From: Flavobacteriales bacterium
GTDB lineage: Bacteria > Bacteroidota > Bacteroidia > Flavobacteriales_F > PHOS-HE28
DNA length: 64,000 bases
Direction: 5' to 3'
NCBI GenBank assembly: GCA_023382455.1
Contig: JAHDVX010000005.1
Coordinates: 1 to 64,000 of the forward strand
Positions 25,974 to 36,412 of this stretch are shown piece after piece (the stretch's first letter is position 1; the number at the start of each line of letters is the position of its first letter). The translations under genes were made by a program, and so were the position numbers. Below the pieces are notes generated by a model that made no database searches, was not told the origin of the DNA, and saw only the letters and a program-made list of their open reading frames with translations.

Positions 25974-26759
25974 CTACGAACTCTTTCCCTCCACCCCCAA
26001 CCCGAACAGGGCGATATCGTATTTGACCGGGTCGTTGAGGTCGTAGAGGCGCAGTGCGGCGGTCAGTTCCTCCACGGCCTTCCAGTCATCCTGCTTGCGC
26101 CGCAACAGGCCTAGCTGACGCGCCACGCGGCCGGTGTGTACGTCCAACGGCACGTGCAAGGCCCTGGTTGGGATCCGTTTCCAGAGGCCCAGGTCCACGC
26201 CCTTGTCCGCGGGGCGCACCATCCACCGCAGGAACATGTTGATGCGCTTGGCGTTGCTGCCGCGCAGCGGGTCGGCCACGTGCTTCTCCGTGCGGCGCTC
26301 GTGGGCGGGCTCCAGGAAGCGCGAGCGGAACAAGGCGATCATCTCCGCCATGGGCGGAAGGGCATCCCGCGCCTCCGCGGGCAGGAAGGCCTGCTCCATG
26401 CCGCCGTAGGCCGTGTGGATGTGGCGCAGGCCCAGGATGAATTGGCGCAGGTCCCCGCCGTTGAACGTGCGGTGCACGAAGCGCGCCGTGCGCCCCAGCT
26501 CGGCCTCGGAGGCGTGCAGCACGAAATCGTGCGGCGCGCCGTCCATCAGCCGCACCAGCTTCCACGCGTTGGCAATGATCGTCTTGCGTTGACCCCAGGC
26601 GATGGTGGCCGTGAGGAAGCCGATCAGCTCGGCATCCTCGCGCCGGGTGAAGCTGCGCGGCACCTGCAAGGGGTCGTCCGCCACGAAGGCCGGCCGGGCA
26701 TGGCGCTCATAAGCTTCGTCCAGCAACTCGCGCAGCCCGGTCTGCTGGCTTGGGCGCAT
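25974..26759 (-). CDS. TIGR02757 (DUF2400) family protein
   Basis: A 261-residue protein of a conserved Bacteroidota family without an established function. It has [20 protein letters not shown] near residue 40, [16 protein letters not shown] near 170 and [19 protein letters not shown] near 205. The C-terminal region resembles the helix-hairpin-helix DNA glycosylase fold, which suggests a DNA-related role by inference only. It lies 30 bp downstream of the secreted-protein gene on the same strand. Confidence 0.85.
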   Translation of the reverse strand: MRPSQQTGLRELLDEAYERHARPAFVADDPLQVPRSFTRREDAELIGFLTATIAWGQRKTIIANAWKLVRLMDGAPHDFVLHASEAELGRTARFVHRTFNGGDLRQFILGLRHIHTAYGGMEQAFLPAEARDALPPMAEMIALFRSRFLEPAHERRTEKHVADPLRGSNAKRINMFLRWMVRPADKGVDLGLWKRIPTRALHVPLDVHTGRVARQLGLLRRKQDDWKAVEELTAALRLYDLNDPVKYDIALFGLGVEGKSS

Positions 26760-26788
26760 ACGCCGCCGGGCGGGGTGCTTGCCGGGGC

Positions 26789-27469
26789 TCAGCGGGGCGT
26801 GGACTGAGGTGACAGGTGGATGCCCGGGCTTGGGGTGTCAGTGGGCCTTACGGGCATACCGCCGCCCGGGGTGCCCGAACCGGGGTTGATGTTGTTCCTT
26901 TCCGATGGGAAGGTCTTATCCACGGGATGTACACCGCCCGGGTTCGGCTTCGGTGCGGGCGTGCCCTTCCTGAGCGGCTTTACGGCCCGCTTCGTACCCG
27001 TGGGGCGCGGCGCAGGGGTGCCGCTCCCCGATCCCTTCACCGCGGGCTTCATGGTGCCCTTCCCCGGGTCCCGGGCGGGTGCGGGCACCGGTGTGGCCAC
27101 CGGCAGGCTGTCCACCGCGATACTGCGCACGCAGTCCACCGGCACCAGCACCACCTGGGTATCCACGGTGCCGCACGCCGTGGCCGTGCGGCCCTCGGCA
27201 TCCATTACCGTGATGCAGCGCGATTGCCCCGCGACCACATCATCCTTCAGTACCGTATACGGCGCGGTGCCGTCCACCACGTGCCATTGGAAACGGCCCG
27301 CCTGCCGCTCCACGATACCCAAGGTATCCGCCGGTTGGTCCAACGCTGCCTGGCAGATGAACTTGACCACCACCCGGTCCGTGGTGTGCACCACCACGGC
27401 CATTTTACCGGGCTTTGCGGCCGTGGCCGATAGCGCGGCCAACACAAGGGGGAGTGCCAGGAGTTTCAT
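26789..27469 (-). CDS. Secreted Pro/Thr/Gly-rich protein of unknown function
   Basis: A 226-residue protein with a signal peptide (MKLLALPLVLAALSATAAKP). A globular first half, about residues 20-120, has three cysteines. A second half rich in Pro, Gly, Thr and Lys (TPVPAPARDPGKGTMKP, GTPAPKPNPGGVHP) is probably unstructured. No family was recognised. The start at 27469 is set by the signal peptide and a TAACTTCG box at 27490-27497. The same frame is open upstream into the suhB remnant, but that part is not the gene. Confidence 0.65.
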   Translation of the reverse strand: MKLLALPLVLAALSATAAKPGKMAVVVHTTDRVVVKFICQAALDQPADTLGIVERQAGRFQWHVVDGTAPYTVLKDDVVAGQSRCITVMDAEGRTATACGTVDTQVVLVPVDCVRSIAVDSLPVATPVPAPARDPGKGTMKPAVKGSGSGTPAPRPTGTKRAVKPLRKGTPAPKPNPGGVHPVDKTFPSERNNINPGSGTPGGGMPVRPTDTPSPGIHLSPQSTPR

Positions 27470-27489
27470 GGTGGGCGGTTTGATGCACC

Positions 27490-27497
27490 CGAAGTTA
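27490..27497 (-). promoter_or_regulatory. -7 box TAACTTCG
   Basis: TAACTTCG on the minus strand lies 20 bp before the ATG at 27469. The same octamer occurs at 38097-38104 and 52194-52201. Confidence 0.45.
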
Positions 27498-27592
27498 AGT
27501 CGTGCAACGGCGTAATACAAGTTTGTCCTTCCACGGGGATCGGTGGGCGTGGGGGCCGCTGAAGGTTCCCTATGGGGTGTGCCGCTTCTTCG

Positions 27593-27808
27593 ATCCTGCC
27601 TTGGCCAGTTCCTTTCGATCACCTCCAGCAGTTCCTCGTGGATGGCGCTGTTGCTGGCTACGATGGCCTCGTCGAACACTGGGTTCTTGGTGGGGTGGAA
27701 GCCGCTGACCTTGCGGTGGGCCATGCCCCTTACGTCCGGATGGAGGCGGCACGGACCGGGACCCATTTTGATGGGCGGCAGGCCGGACCAGGAGGGGATG
27801 GGGGAGTG
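27593..27808 (-). pseudogene. Left flanking direct repeat: suhB 3'-end remnant
   Basis: On the minus strand this encodes KVSGFHPTKNPVFDEAIVAS and SNSAIHEELLEVIERNWPRQ, the last 43 residues of an inositol monophosphatase like the intact gene at 54887-55687. Its stop codon is lost (CAGGATCGA). Upstream of that lies a non-suhB segment (IKMGPGPCRLHPD). The whole segment is repeated in the same orientation at 36602-36818, about 87% identical by eye. Between it and the array (27809-27915) are GC-rich hairpins such as GCCGCC/GGCGGC at 27842-27856. Confidence 0.85.
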
Positions 27809-27915
27809 CCGCGCCGGGCGCGGATGAATACCCTACATGCCGCCGCCGGAGGCGGCTGAGCTGGCGGCTTGGGCCGCGAGGCCGGGCGAAGGCCCAGGCA
27901 AGCGGCTCGGGGCAC

Positions 27916-30802
27916 CAGCTCAACGGCTTTCAATTCTTTCCTTTGGGCCTAGCTGATCCAACAAATGGGAGCAGGCGGGCAACAAGGCGTTGTTGTGATC
28001 TGCTTTCAATTCTTTCCTTTGGGCCTAGCTGATCCAACCCTGGTGCAATTCTTGAAGTGATGGAGGAAGTTGTGATCTGCTTTCAATTCTTTCCTTTGGG
28101 CCTAGCTGATCCAACTGGACCTGCTTCGTTCATGCAACCCGGGCCGTTGTGATCTGCTTTCAATTCTTTCCTTTGGGCCTAGCTGATCCAACCGGCCCGC
28201 ACCGTGAACCGTTCCCGGACTTGTTGTGATCTGCTTTCAATTCTTTCCTTTGGGCCTAGCTGATCCAACCCTGCAAGTGGACGGCTGGTATCTGCGCCAG
28301 GTTGTGATCTGCTTTCAATTCTTTCCTTTGGGCCTAGCTGATCCAACAAGGCCAAGTAGCCCAAAAAGTAGAACGCGTTGTGATCTGCTTTCAATTCTTT
28401 CCTTTGGGCCTAGCTGATCCAACTAGTACAGGAGGTTGTTGATGCGCAGCGGCGTTGTGATCTGCTTTCAATTCTTTCCTTTGGGCCTAGCTGATCCAAC
28501 CCTCTTCCATCGCTACTACCAGTACCACAAGTTGTGATCTGCTTTCAATTCTTTCCTTTGGGCCTAGCTGATCCAACTCATGTACTCTCGGGCCTCTTCT
28601 GCGGTTGTTGTGATCTGCTTTCAATTCTTTCCTTTGGGCCTAGCTGATCCAACACTGCGCAAATAGTCACTGTTGAGCAGCCGGTTGTGATCTGCTTTCA
28701 ATTCTTTCCTTTGGGCCTAGCTGATCCAACATTTGGCGTTTCACTTCCCCACCGTTCGCCGTTGTGATCTGCTTTCAATTCTTTCCTTTGGGCCTAGCTG
28801 ATCCAACTTGGCGAAGTGATGGAGAACGTGCGCGAATGTTGTGATCTGCTTTCAATTCTTTCCTTTGGGCCTAGCTGATCCAACCCGTTGAGCATGGGGT
28901 TCAAGCGACCAGGGTTGTGATCTGCTTTCAATTCTTTCCTTTGGGCCTAGCTGATCCAACTCACTCACCCAACATCAGCAGCACCCACATGTTGTGATCT
29001 GCTTTCAATTCTTTCCTTTGGGCCTAGCTGATCCAACCGAACACCTCACCCCTTTCCTATTTCCTCGGTTGTGATCTGCTTTCAATTCTTTCCTTTGGGC
29101 CTAGCTGATCCAACTTGGGATAGTGAAAAGCGCACAAACGGCGCGTTGTGATCTGCTTTCAATTCTTTCCTTTGGGCCTAGCTGATCCAACTTTTTCCCG
29201 GCACATTGTGGGGTGGAGCAGGTTGTGATCTGCTTTCAATTCTTTCCTTTGGGCCTAGCTGATCCAACGGGCGGCCATTGCGGGCCTCGGCGTGTCGCGT
29301 TGTGATCTGCTTTCAATTCTTTCCTTTGGGCCTAGCTGATCCAACGCGATGGTGAACAGCGCCATCCATCCGCTGTTGTGATCTGCTTTCAATTCTTTCC
29401 TTTGGGCCTAGCTGATCCAACTTCCCAGCTTCAATGCGCGGAGCCGACCCCGTTGTGATCTGCTTTCAATTCTTTCCTTTGGGCCTAGCTGATCCAACTA
29501 ACACGACGCAGTATACGCTTCTGCATTAGTTGTGATCTGCTTTCAATTCTTTCCTTTGGGCCTAGCTGATCCAACTAAGATACACCGTAACTCCTGTAAC
29601 GGCGAGTTGTGATCTGCTTTCAATTCTTTCCTTTGGGCCTAGCTGATCCAACTCAAAGGCGTTTTGATTGCGCTGGTCGGCAGTTGTGATCTGCTTTCAA
29701 TTCTTTCCTTTGGGCCTAGCTGATCCAACGCGAGGTGCTGAAGGAGGAAATGGGCGTGGTTGTGATCTGCTTTCAATTCTTTCCTTTGGGCCTAGCTGAT
29801 CCAACAGGGAGTTAAGCCCTATTTGCGGCCCATTAGTTGTGATCTGCTTTCAATTCTTTCCTTTGGGCCTAGCTGATCCAACGGTGGGAGGAACAACAAG
29901 TGACCGACACCGTTGTGATCTGCTTTCAATTCTTTCCTTTGGGCCTAGCTGATCCAACTGCCGCATAGGTGCATGTTCTTGGCAGGCGGTTGTGATCTGC
30001 TTTCAATTCTTTCCTTTGGGCCTAGCTGATCCAACTAATAACAAATGAGTGCAGGGGGGACGCAGTTGTGATCTGCTTTCAATTCTTTCCTTTGGGCCTA
30101 GCTGATCCAACGCTCATGGCGCACGGCGCGAACCCCAGGGAGTTGTGATCTGCTTTCAATTCTTTCCTTTGGGCCTAGCTGATCCAACTCCACAGGTGCC
30201 AGGCCGATGTTTCGCCCGTTGTGATCTGCTTTCAATTCTTTCCTTTGGGCCTAGCTGATCCAACGGTCTGTGGTATCGGTAACGAAGCCGAGGCGTTGTG
30301 ATCTGCTTTCAATTCTTTCCTTTGGGCCTAGCTGATCCAACCGTTGGCTTCATGCGCCTGTCCCCGTAGCTGTTGTGATCTGCTTTCAATTCTTTCCTTT
30401 GGGCCTAGCTGATCCAACCCACGTCGGCGGCGTTCGCGCCGTCGAGGCGTTGTGATCTGCTTTCAATTCTTTCCTTTGGGCCTAGCTGATCCAACTCCAC
30501 CAAGGCATCAAGGCCAAGGCCGCGCGTTGTGATCTGCTTTCAATTCTTTCCTTTGGGCCTAGCTGATCCAACCACTACACGCAGTACGTGGAGCCGGGCG
30601 CGTTGTGATCTGCTTTCAATTCTTTCCTTTGGGCCTAGCTGATCCAACAAGGCACAGCGGCCCGCCGGTGGCGGTGAAGTTGTGATCTGCTTTCAATTCT
30701 TTCCTTTGGGCCTAGCTGATCCAACCGGACATGCTGAACTATCGGACGCTCGTGGGTTGTGATCTGCTTTCAATTCTTTCCTTTGGGCCTAGCTGATCCA
30801 AC
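27916..30802 (+). CRISPR. Type II-C CRISPR array, 38 repeats and 37 spacers
   Basis: The repeat is 47 bp, from GTTGTGATCTGCTTTCAATT to GCCTAGCTGATCCAAC. I counted 38 copies; 37 look intact and the period is 76-78 bp. Spacers are 29-31 bp and all appear different. The leftmost copy (27916-27962) has lost the first ten or so bases but keeps the rest. The tracrRNA anti-repeat pairs with the repeat as written on the plus strand, so pre-crRNA must be made left to right, toward cas2. The repeat contains TTG-N18-TTCCTTTG, close to a Bacteroidota promoter. Protospacer origins cannot be judged without searching. Confidence 0.98.
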
Positions 30803-30905
30803 GCGATTGGCTAGAGCCCTTGGGAGACGTGGCCTGTAGCGATTCCGGCCCGCCAAAAATCCAAGCCCGCCCTTGCGCATCACAGCCTTGGGTCCGTCCG
30901 TTTTT
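30803..30905. other. Array flank next to cas2, possible leader
   Basis: This 103-bp gap lies between the last intact repeat and the cas2 stop codon. It contains no gene and no obvious promoter box. Because the degenerate repeat is at the far end, this side may be where new spacers are added. Confidence 0.3.
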
Positions 30906-31244
30906 TCAGAAGAGCTCCAGCTGCGGAGGGGCATCCATGCCAACTACCTCCCGCGTGTTCAGGAAGATCTCCATGGTGCCGAACTGTTTGTCCGTGACGG
31001 CCAGCAAATTCACTTGGCCGTGCGGCGGCAACATGGCCAGCACGCGCCTGCGATGGACCTCCGTGTTCTCCCGGCTGGCGCAATGGCGCAGGTAGATGGA
31101 GAATTGCATCATGCTGAACCCGTTCTCCAGCAACCGCTTCCGGAAGAGCGCCGCCTGCTGGCGGTCCTTCTTGGTCTCGGTGGGCAGGTCGAACATGACG
31201 AAGAGCCACATGACGCGGTAGGCGCTATATCGATCATGGCTCAT
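30906..31244 (-). CDS. cas2: CRISPR-associated endonuclease Cas2
   Basis: A 112-residue ferredoxin-like subunit of the Cas1-Cas2 integrase that inserts new spacers. The N-terminal strand [19 protein letters not shown] carries the conserved Asp, and [17 protein letters not shown] and the C-terminal strand [16 protein letters not shown] complete the fold. The start [10 protein letters not shown] at 31244 lies within the 3' end of cas1 (11-bp overlap), which shows translational coupling. It is the last gene of the cas9-cas1-cas2 operon. Confidence 0.95.
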   Translation of the reverse strand: MSHDRYSAYRVMWLFVMFDLPTETKKDRQQAALFRKRLLENGFSMMQFSIYLRHCASRENTEVHRRRVLAMLPPHGQVNLLAVTDKQFGTMEIFLNTREVVGMDAPPQLELF

Positions 31245-32145
31245 GCAGGGTGGGCAGGGCCAGGGTTTCCCCATTCCCTAGAAAAGCCCGTGCCAAACTG
31301 GCGCTGGTCTCGCTGGCCGCCACTTGCAGCGGGCGCGTACGATCACCCATGCGCACGTCCAAGGTGGGCAAGCGGAGCAAGGCGATCTTGGCTTCCTGGT
31401 CCAGCTCCTCTCGATCCAGCGGCCGGTCCTGCACCAGGCCCCCCACCACTTGGTCCACCAATGGACGATAAGGTTCCATCATATCGTCTGCCAGGCAGAA
31501 GGCGTTGTACCGGTTGCGGTGGAAGAGCCCGAGGGTAGGGTGCAGGCCGCTGCCCACCAAAGCTCGGGCGATAAGGGCCCGCAGGATGGCATAACCATAG
31601 TTGAGCAGGTTGTTGGGGTAGTGCCCCTCCCTGTCGCGCTGGAAGTTCGGCAGGCTGCGAAAGACCTTGGGCCAGTAATACACGGCGGCCGCTCCCTCCC
31701 GGTTGTCGGTATCGCCGCTCAACACCTCGCGGGCCAATCGCTCCAAGCGGGTCGCATCCGATCCTTGCGCGGCCAATATCGCCGCTTGGTTGTTGATCTT
31801 CGCTTGCACCACCTGCTTCCATAACCGCTTCTTCAGCGGCTTGTTGGCCTCGGCCTGGGCGATGAAGGTTTCCGTTTGCGTACTGTGGCCCTGAAAGTTA
31901 AACAACATGCCGCTGGGATGGTGGGTGGCATCGCAATGCACCACGGCCACATTGTGCTCCATCAGGAAGGCCAACAAGGCCTGGGTCACCGTGATCTGCG
32001 GATGCTCCATCAGCAACAGGCCCAGGTCCTCCACGGGCACAGTGCGCCCCGTGTCGCCCTCCACCAACTTGCTGCGCACCAACATCTGTTGCTGCCGCAA
32101 CGACAGGTGGCAGGGGGTGGTGATGGCCACGGTGCGTTTGATCAT
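31234..32145 (-). CDS. cas1: CRISPR-associated endonuclease Cas1
   Basis: A 303-residue type II Cas1, the catalytic subunit of spacer integration. The C-terminal helical domain carries the metal-binding residues in [18 protein letters not shown] (preceded by a conserved region), the His in [20 protein letters not shown] and the acidic residues in [12 protein letters not shown]. The N-terminal beta domain begins [20 protein letters not shown]. It starts 2 bp after the cas9 stop and overlaps cas2. Its length is normal for the II-C subtype. Confidence 0.96.
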   Translation of the reverse strand: MIKRTVAITTPCHLSLRQQQMLVRSKLVEGDTGRTVPVEDLGLLLMEHPQITVTQALLAFLMEHNVAVVHCDATHHPSGMLFNFQGHSTQTETFIAQAEANKPLKKRLWKQVVQAKINNQAAILAAQGSDATRLERLAREVLSGDTDNREGAAAVYYWPKVFRSLPNFQRDREGHYPNNLLNYGYAILRALIARALVGSGLHPTLGLFHRNRYNAFCLADDMMEPYRPLVDQVVGGLVQDRPLDREELDQEAKIALLRLPTLDVRMGDRTRPLQVAASETSASLARAFLGNGETLALPTLHEP

Positions 32146-32147
32146 CT

Positions 32148-35100
32148 TCAGTACTCGCCTACATGGACAATCTGGCCGAGGTGGTTCAAACGGACCTTAA
32201 TCATGCCCGAGAGGGCTTGTGGGGTCCATTTGAATTGATAAGTGATACCATTAAGGTTCTTTTTCTTCAACATTTCGCCATCAACAGCTTGGGTAATCAG
32301 GTGATGGTTGAAGACATAGTACTTACTCGAGATCTTCTGTACCCTGAACAGATGAGGCGCAATCAATGATGTATTGGCCGAATTCATCAGGTTAATGCCT
32401 GCGGGGTCGAAGCCGGTTTCCGGATCGGGGAAGACGAACATTTCATTCTGCTTCATGGTGAAGAGGAATTGCCAACCCTTTTCGCTGTTGAAGTCCTTGT
32501 CAACAACAGGCTGGCCATCCAAGCGCCGTGCCACGGCTACATGGAAGGACACTACCTGCTCCTGCAGATCGCCCTTTTCGTCACGGTAAATGGCCACGTG
32601 GTGGTTGTTGCCGGTCTGCACAAAGTCGGCAGGTATTTCCTGTCCTTCGTCGTTCAGGATCGGTTTGCCGTGGTGGTCGCGTTGAATGTGCAGCGGGATG
32701 GCGTTGCTAACGCCGGTAATGGTCACGCGCTTCAGCTTGGCGCCGCCGGGCCTGTCCACCCAGATGGGGTCTTCATCCAAGTTGACGAAGGCTTTCTTGG
32801 GTTCACCGCCGAAGCGGTCCAACCGCTCTTGCAGCAGGCGCTTCACCCGCCCATCGATCACTTTTTCCACATTCAGGTCCGGGGCGATGGGCTTGCGGAT
32901 GGTGAAGATGTCCGTCCATTCCACCACGGCAACTTTTTCGGGTACTTGGTCCTTCTGGTGCTCGTCCAACCAGATCGGCCTTTTGTTCAAGGCATTCTTT
33001 CCGCCAAAGGCTTTTTTGGGATCCCCGCCGGCTTCCTGCAAGCGGAGTTGCAGCGCTTCGCGATAGGCCTTGTCGGCCACCGTGGCGATTATTTCCGGCC
33101 CGAAGCCTGGCCCGACTTTCACGACCTTGGTGGTGTACTGCTTGCGCTTGCCGTACACGGTTTCCTTGTGTAGTTGCCCACGCGGGGTCAGTTCGGTCTT
33201 CCTGTGGTACCCCTTGGCCTTTTTGCTCTTGTTCACGTTGCGGGTGGTCACCTTGTTCTTGGTCTTGAAGCTGACCAGGATGCTCTCCAACTGTTGTTTG
33301 GCCTCATCGCGGAAATCCTTGCTGGGGATCGGCGGAATGAAATACCGCCGGCCTTGTTCATCCAGCTTCGTTTCCTTGTTCTCGATGGCCAGGATGTTCC
33401 GGTGCTTTTTGTGCCCTTCGTCCTTGCGGGCGTTCAGGTAGTTCAGGTATTGGATGTGGCTGGGCCGGGTGAAGGCAATGGTGATGGCATCCATGGCATG
33501 GTGCCGGTGGTCGTTGCGCTTGGTCCAATCGGTGATCAGGGTGAGCTGCTTGCCATCCTTGGTGGTCTCCTGGTGCACCAGCCCGGCCTTTTCATACTTG
33601 GGCCGGTTCAATTCCTGCAGGACATTCATCAGGCCCCAATCACGGCGCAGCTCGTCGGTGACCTTTCCCGTCGTGGGTGTCACGGTGCGGGCCACCTGCT
33701 TCAGCATGGCTACGGCCGTGCGGGTGATGTACTGCGTGTTGCGCAGGTCGCGCTCAATGAAGCCGTCGGGTATATCGGCCTCCTTCATCAGCAGTTTCTT
33801 GTACTTGGCCTTGCTGCCTTCCTTGAAGAACTTTTCCACCCGCTCCTTGTACTGGGCCACCTCGGTGCTTTCGGCCCCGTATTGGGCCTCCATGAAATCC
33901 ATGGCCGTGGCATTGCCCTTCTGCACGTTCACCGTTTTCAGGGCAAGGGTCTTGTTGCTGAAGCTGTCATCGAACAGCCGTGCTTGCGGGATGATGTGCT
34001 CGATATCGAACTTGTTGCCGAAGAGCTCCTCCAGCGGGATGTACGTGCCGGTGTAGAGGGTCTTGTGGCCGTTCTGTTCCAACTCCTGCCACAGCTTGTA
34101 CTTGATGATGTCGTTGCGCGTGATGCGAACGCCGGTGTTGAACGGATGCAGCTTGGCGATCTCCTGCCGGATCTTGTCGTGCTCGCGGGTGGCCTTGTCA
34201 ATGTTGGTGGTCATCTCGGCCCGTTCCTTGGCGCCCATCTTCATCTCGCGGGCCATTTCGATGCGGATCTCATCGGGGCGGCCGTATGCATCGATCACCC
34301 CGTTCACCACATGGATCATCTGGTTCAGCACCTTTTCCACCACGGGGTTGCGCAGGCTGTTCTTGGGCAGGACCGACAGCTTCTCCAGTAGCTCGCGGTT
34401 CTCGTTCTCTTCGGCGGTAATGGAATGGCTGTGGTTGTACCCCGCAGCCAGGCAAGCCTCGTCGTAGGTCACCCCTTCCTTCAAGTGCGGAAGGATCTTT
34501 TTGATGGCACGGGCGCTCAGGTTGCCGTGGGCATCCTCGAAGCCCACCTTGGCCATGATCTTGGCACACTCCGCGTCGAAATCGAACTTCTTTTGGAGTT
34601 TTCGGGCCAGTTTTTCGGTGCCGCTGCGGCTGCCGTCCCCTTCGTACGAGTACAGGAGGTGCCATAGGGCGTAGGCCGGTTGTTGTTCAAATGCCTTGCC
34701 CCCAAGGCTGGCATCGAACTCGAGGAAGGAAAGGTTCACACCGAGGTTGCCCAGAACAGACTGCACGAGGTCCAGTTGATCGGCAACTTCCATTTTATCG
34801 AAGTCGGGCTGCTCATGGCCGGTCACGGCCAACATTTGGTCAAAGGCCTCCAAGTATTTCACATGTGTCCGGTTGCCCTCCAACTTATCATGGTTCAGTT
34901 TCCACTCCTTCGGCTTCAGGCCGATCAACTTCAAGGCTTGGTGGGCGGAGAGTTCCTTCCTCCAGTTCAATTCTTCGAATAACCGGGCCTTGTATTCCGG
35001 ACCAAGGGTCCACTCCTTGCCCTGCCGGTCAATGCCGTTGCCCAGGTGCCCTTCACCATCATCCTTTCCTTGATAGGTAAGCACAAGATTGTTGAGTACT

Positions 35101-36383
35101 TGCCAGATCCGAAACTCCTGGAACAGCGGGGACGACTTGGGACAGACACGGGGGCCCACCATGTGCATCTTGGGTTTGCCGTCCTTGGTCAGCACGGGTT
35201 GCCCATTCTCATCCAGCTTCTGCTCCTTACGCCCTTCGAATTCGCAAACCGACAACAATCCCTTCTGTGACTTGAGCCTACGCTGATAGAAAATGACCGT
35301 GTCACGTATTTCGGCCTTTAGCTGGTCGGTGAGGCGTTCGGGATGTGCCTTGCTTTGGGTTATCCAGAGCCGTTCAAACTCGTCCAAATAATCCAACCGG
35401 TAGAAGGTTTGATTCTTGAGCGAGGTATGGGGGTCCTTCTTGATCTGTGCATACAAGTACTGGCCCACGGTGAGGTCTTGGATCATGAGCTGCTTGCTCC
35501 GGTCACTGATCGCGCCGAGCAAGCCGCTGGAAGAGCTCATGGCCCCGTTGATCTGCTGGATCACCACGGCCAGTTGCTCCAGGCTCAGCTTCTTGGTTAA
35601 GGCATCCACCCGCCATTGGTAGTCCTCCAGCCTCTTTTCCGCTCCATTGGTGTTCCGCTTTTCTCCCACCAGGCCCCAAGGTTCCTTCAGTATGGCCCAT
35701 GTGGCCTTCTGCGCCTTCCCTGCGATCTTTTCCAGTAGGGCGCCATTCAACAGGTCCACGCCGTGGTACTCTTGTTGCTTCCGCCAGATTTGGTCAAGTT
35801 CGGCTTGCAGGTCGCTGTGGTAGAAATCCGGGATGTAGCGCTTGCCTTCCTGTAGGCGGCGTAGTCCGTATTGCCCCGGGGTGAGGTCATTGTCATACAG
35901 TTCACGGGCCACGGTCATGCCGTCCAAGGCCTGGCCTTCGTCCTCATCCTTGGCCTTCCGGTTGCTCTTGTATCCCCGCTTCTTGTTGATGGCCATCAGC
36001 ACGCGGGCAAATTCATGCAAGGCGATCGGGTCCGTGACGGCCTTTGCACGTAGCCGCCAAGTTTCATGGGTGGTTCCTTTGCCGTCCTCGGCTAGTGGTG
36101 TGTTGTCGTCTATGATCCCGTTCTTTCGCAGAAGTGCGATCAGGTGATCTCGTCGCATCTGGTAGCGGTCCAGGTTACGGCGCATACCACGCTTCAATGT
36201 GCGATCGGCCGTGGTGGTGATCGACTGGCCTTTCTCGAAGGCAGCCTGTTCGTCAGTGGTCAAGGGCACCACCCGCACACCGGTCTTCACAATACTGGAG
36301 CGCTCGCTGTCCGATTCGGCTTCATTCACCACGGCCCAGCCAATGGATGTAGTGCCGAGGTCAAGTCCAAGGATCTTTTTCAT
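32148..36383 (-). CDS. cas9: Type II-C CRISPR effector nuclease Cas9
   Basis: A 1411-residue RNA-guided double-strand DNA nuclease. RuvC-I has Asp8 in LGLDLGTTSIGWA. The arginine-rich bridge helix follows near residues 60-90 (RTLKRGMRRNLDRYQMRRD). RuvC-II has Glu709 in IRIEMARE. The HNH domain has His796 in FDIEHIIPQARLFDD. RuvC-III has His961 and Asp965 in HRHHAMDAI. All catalytic residues are intact. The length fits large Bacteroidota II-C enzymes. The C-terminal region holds a tandem motif GGxPKKAF...PIWxD at 1119-1141 and 1192-1210, about 73 residues apart. The start MKKILGLD at 36383 is 30 bp from the divergent tracrRNA promoter. The PAM is not inferable here. Confidence 0.98.
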   Translation of the reverse strand: MKKILGLDLGTTSIGWAVVNEAESDSERSSIVKTGVRVVPLTTDEQAAFEKGQSITTTADRTLKRGMRRNLDRYQMRRDHLIALLRKNGIIDDNTPLAEDGKGTTHETWRLRAKAVTDPIALHEFARVLMAINKKRGYKSNRKAKDEDEGQALDGMTVARELYDNDLTPGQYGLRRLQEGKRYIPDFYHSDLQAELDQIWRKQQEYHGVDLLNGALLEKIAGKAQKATWAILKEPWGLVGEKRNTNGAEKRLEDYQWRVDALTKKLSLEQLAVVIQQINGAMSSSSGLLGAISDRSKQLMIQDLTVGQYLYAQIKKDPHTSLKNQTFYRLDYLDEFERLWITQSKAHPERLTDQLKAEIRDTVIFYQRRLKSQKGLLSVCEFEGRKEQKLDENGQPVLTKDGKPKMHMVGPRVCPKSSPLFQEFRIWQVLNNLVLTYQGKDDGEGHLGNGIDRQGKEWTLGPEYKARLFEELNWRKELSAHQALKLIGLKPKEWKLNHDKLEGNRTHVKYLEAFDQMLAVTGHEQPDFDKMEVADQLDLVQSVLGNLGVNLSFLEFDASLGGKAFEQQPAYALWHLLYSYEGDGSRSGTEKLARKLQKKFDFDAECAKIMAKVGFEDAHGNLSARAIKKILPHLKEGVTYDEACLAAGYNHSHSITAEENENRELLEKLSVLPKNSLRNPVVEKVLNQMIHVVNGVIDAYGRPDEIRIEMAREMKMGAKERAEMTTNIDKATREHDKIRQEIAKLHPFNTGVRITRNDIIKYKLWQELEQNGHKTLYTGTYIPLEELFGNKFDIEHIIPQARLFDDSFSNKTLALKTVNVQKGNATAMDFMEAQYGAESTEVAQYKERVEKFFKEGSKAKYKKLLMKEADIPDGFIERDLRNTQYITRTAVAMLKQVARTVTPTTGKVTDELRRDWGLMNVLQELNRPKYEKAGLVHQETTKDGKQLTLITDWTKRNDHRHHAMDAITIAFTRPSHIQYLNYLNARKDEGHKKHRNILAIENKETKLDEQGRRYFIPPIPSKDFRDEAKQQLESILVSFKTKNKVTTRNVNKSKKAKGYHRKTELTPRGQLHKETVYGKRKQYTTKVVKVGPGFGPEIIATVADKAYREALQLRLQEAGGDPKKAFGGKNALNKRPIWLDEHQKDQVPEKVAVVEWTDIFTIRKPIAPDLNVEKVIDGRVKRLLQERLDRFGGEPKKAFVNLDEDPIWVDRPGGAKLKRVTITGVSNAIPLHIQRDHHGKPILNDEGQEIPADFVQTGNNHHVAIYRDEKGDLQEQVVSFHVAVARRLDGQPVVDKDFNSEKGWQFLFTMKQNEMFVFPDPETGFDPAGINLMNSANTSLIAPHLFRVQKISSKYYVFNHHLITQAVDGEMLKKKNLNGITYQFKWTPQALSGMIKVRLNHLGQIVHVGEY

Positions 36384-36412
36384 GGAAGTTGTATGGGGCT
36401 TTGGTTTCGATC

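Noticed and set aside
26789-27766. Longer form of the secreted protein starting in the suhB remnant
   Set aside because: The frame is open only because the remnant lost its stop codon. The real start has a signal peptide at 27469 and its own promoter box.
28179-28417. Short open frames inside the CRISPR array on both strands
   Set aside because: They consist of translated repeats and spacers.
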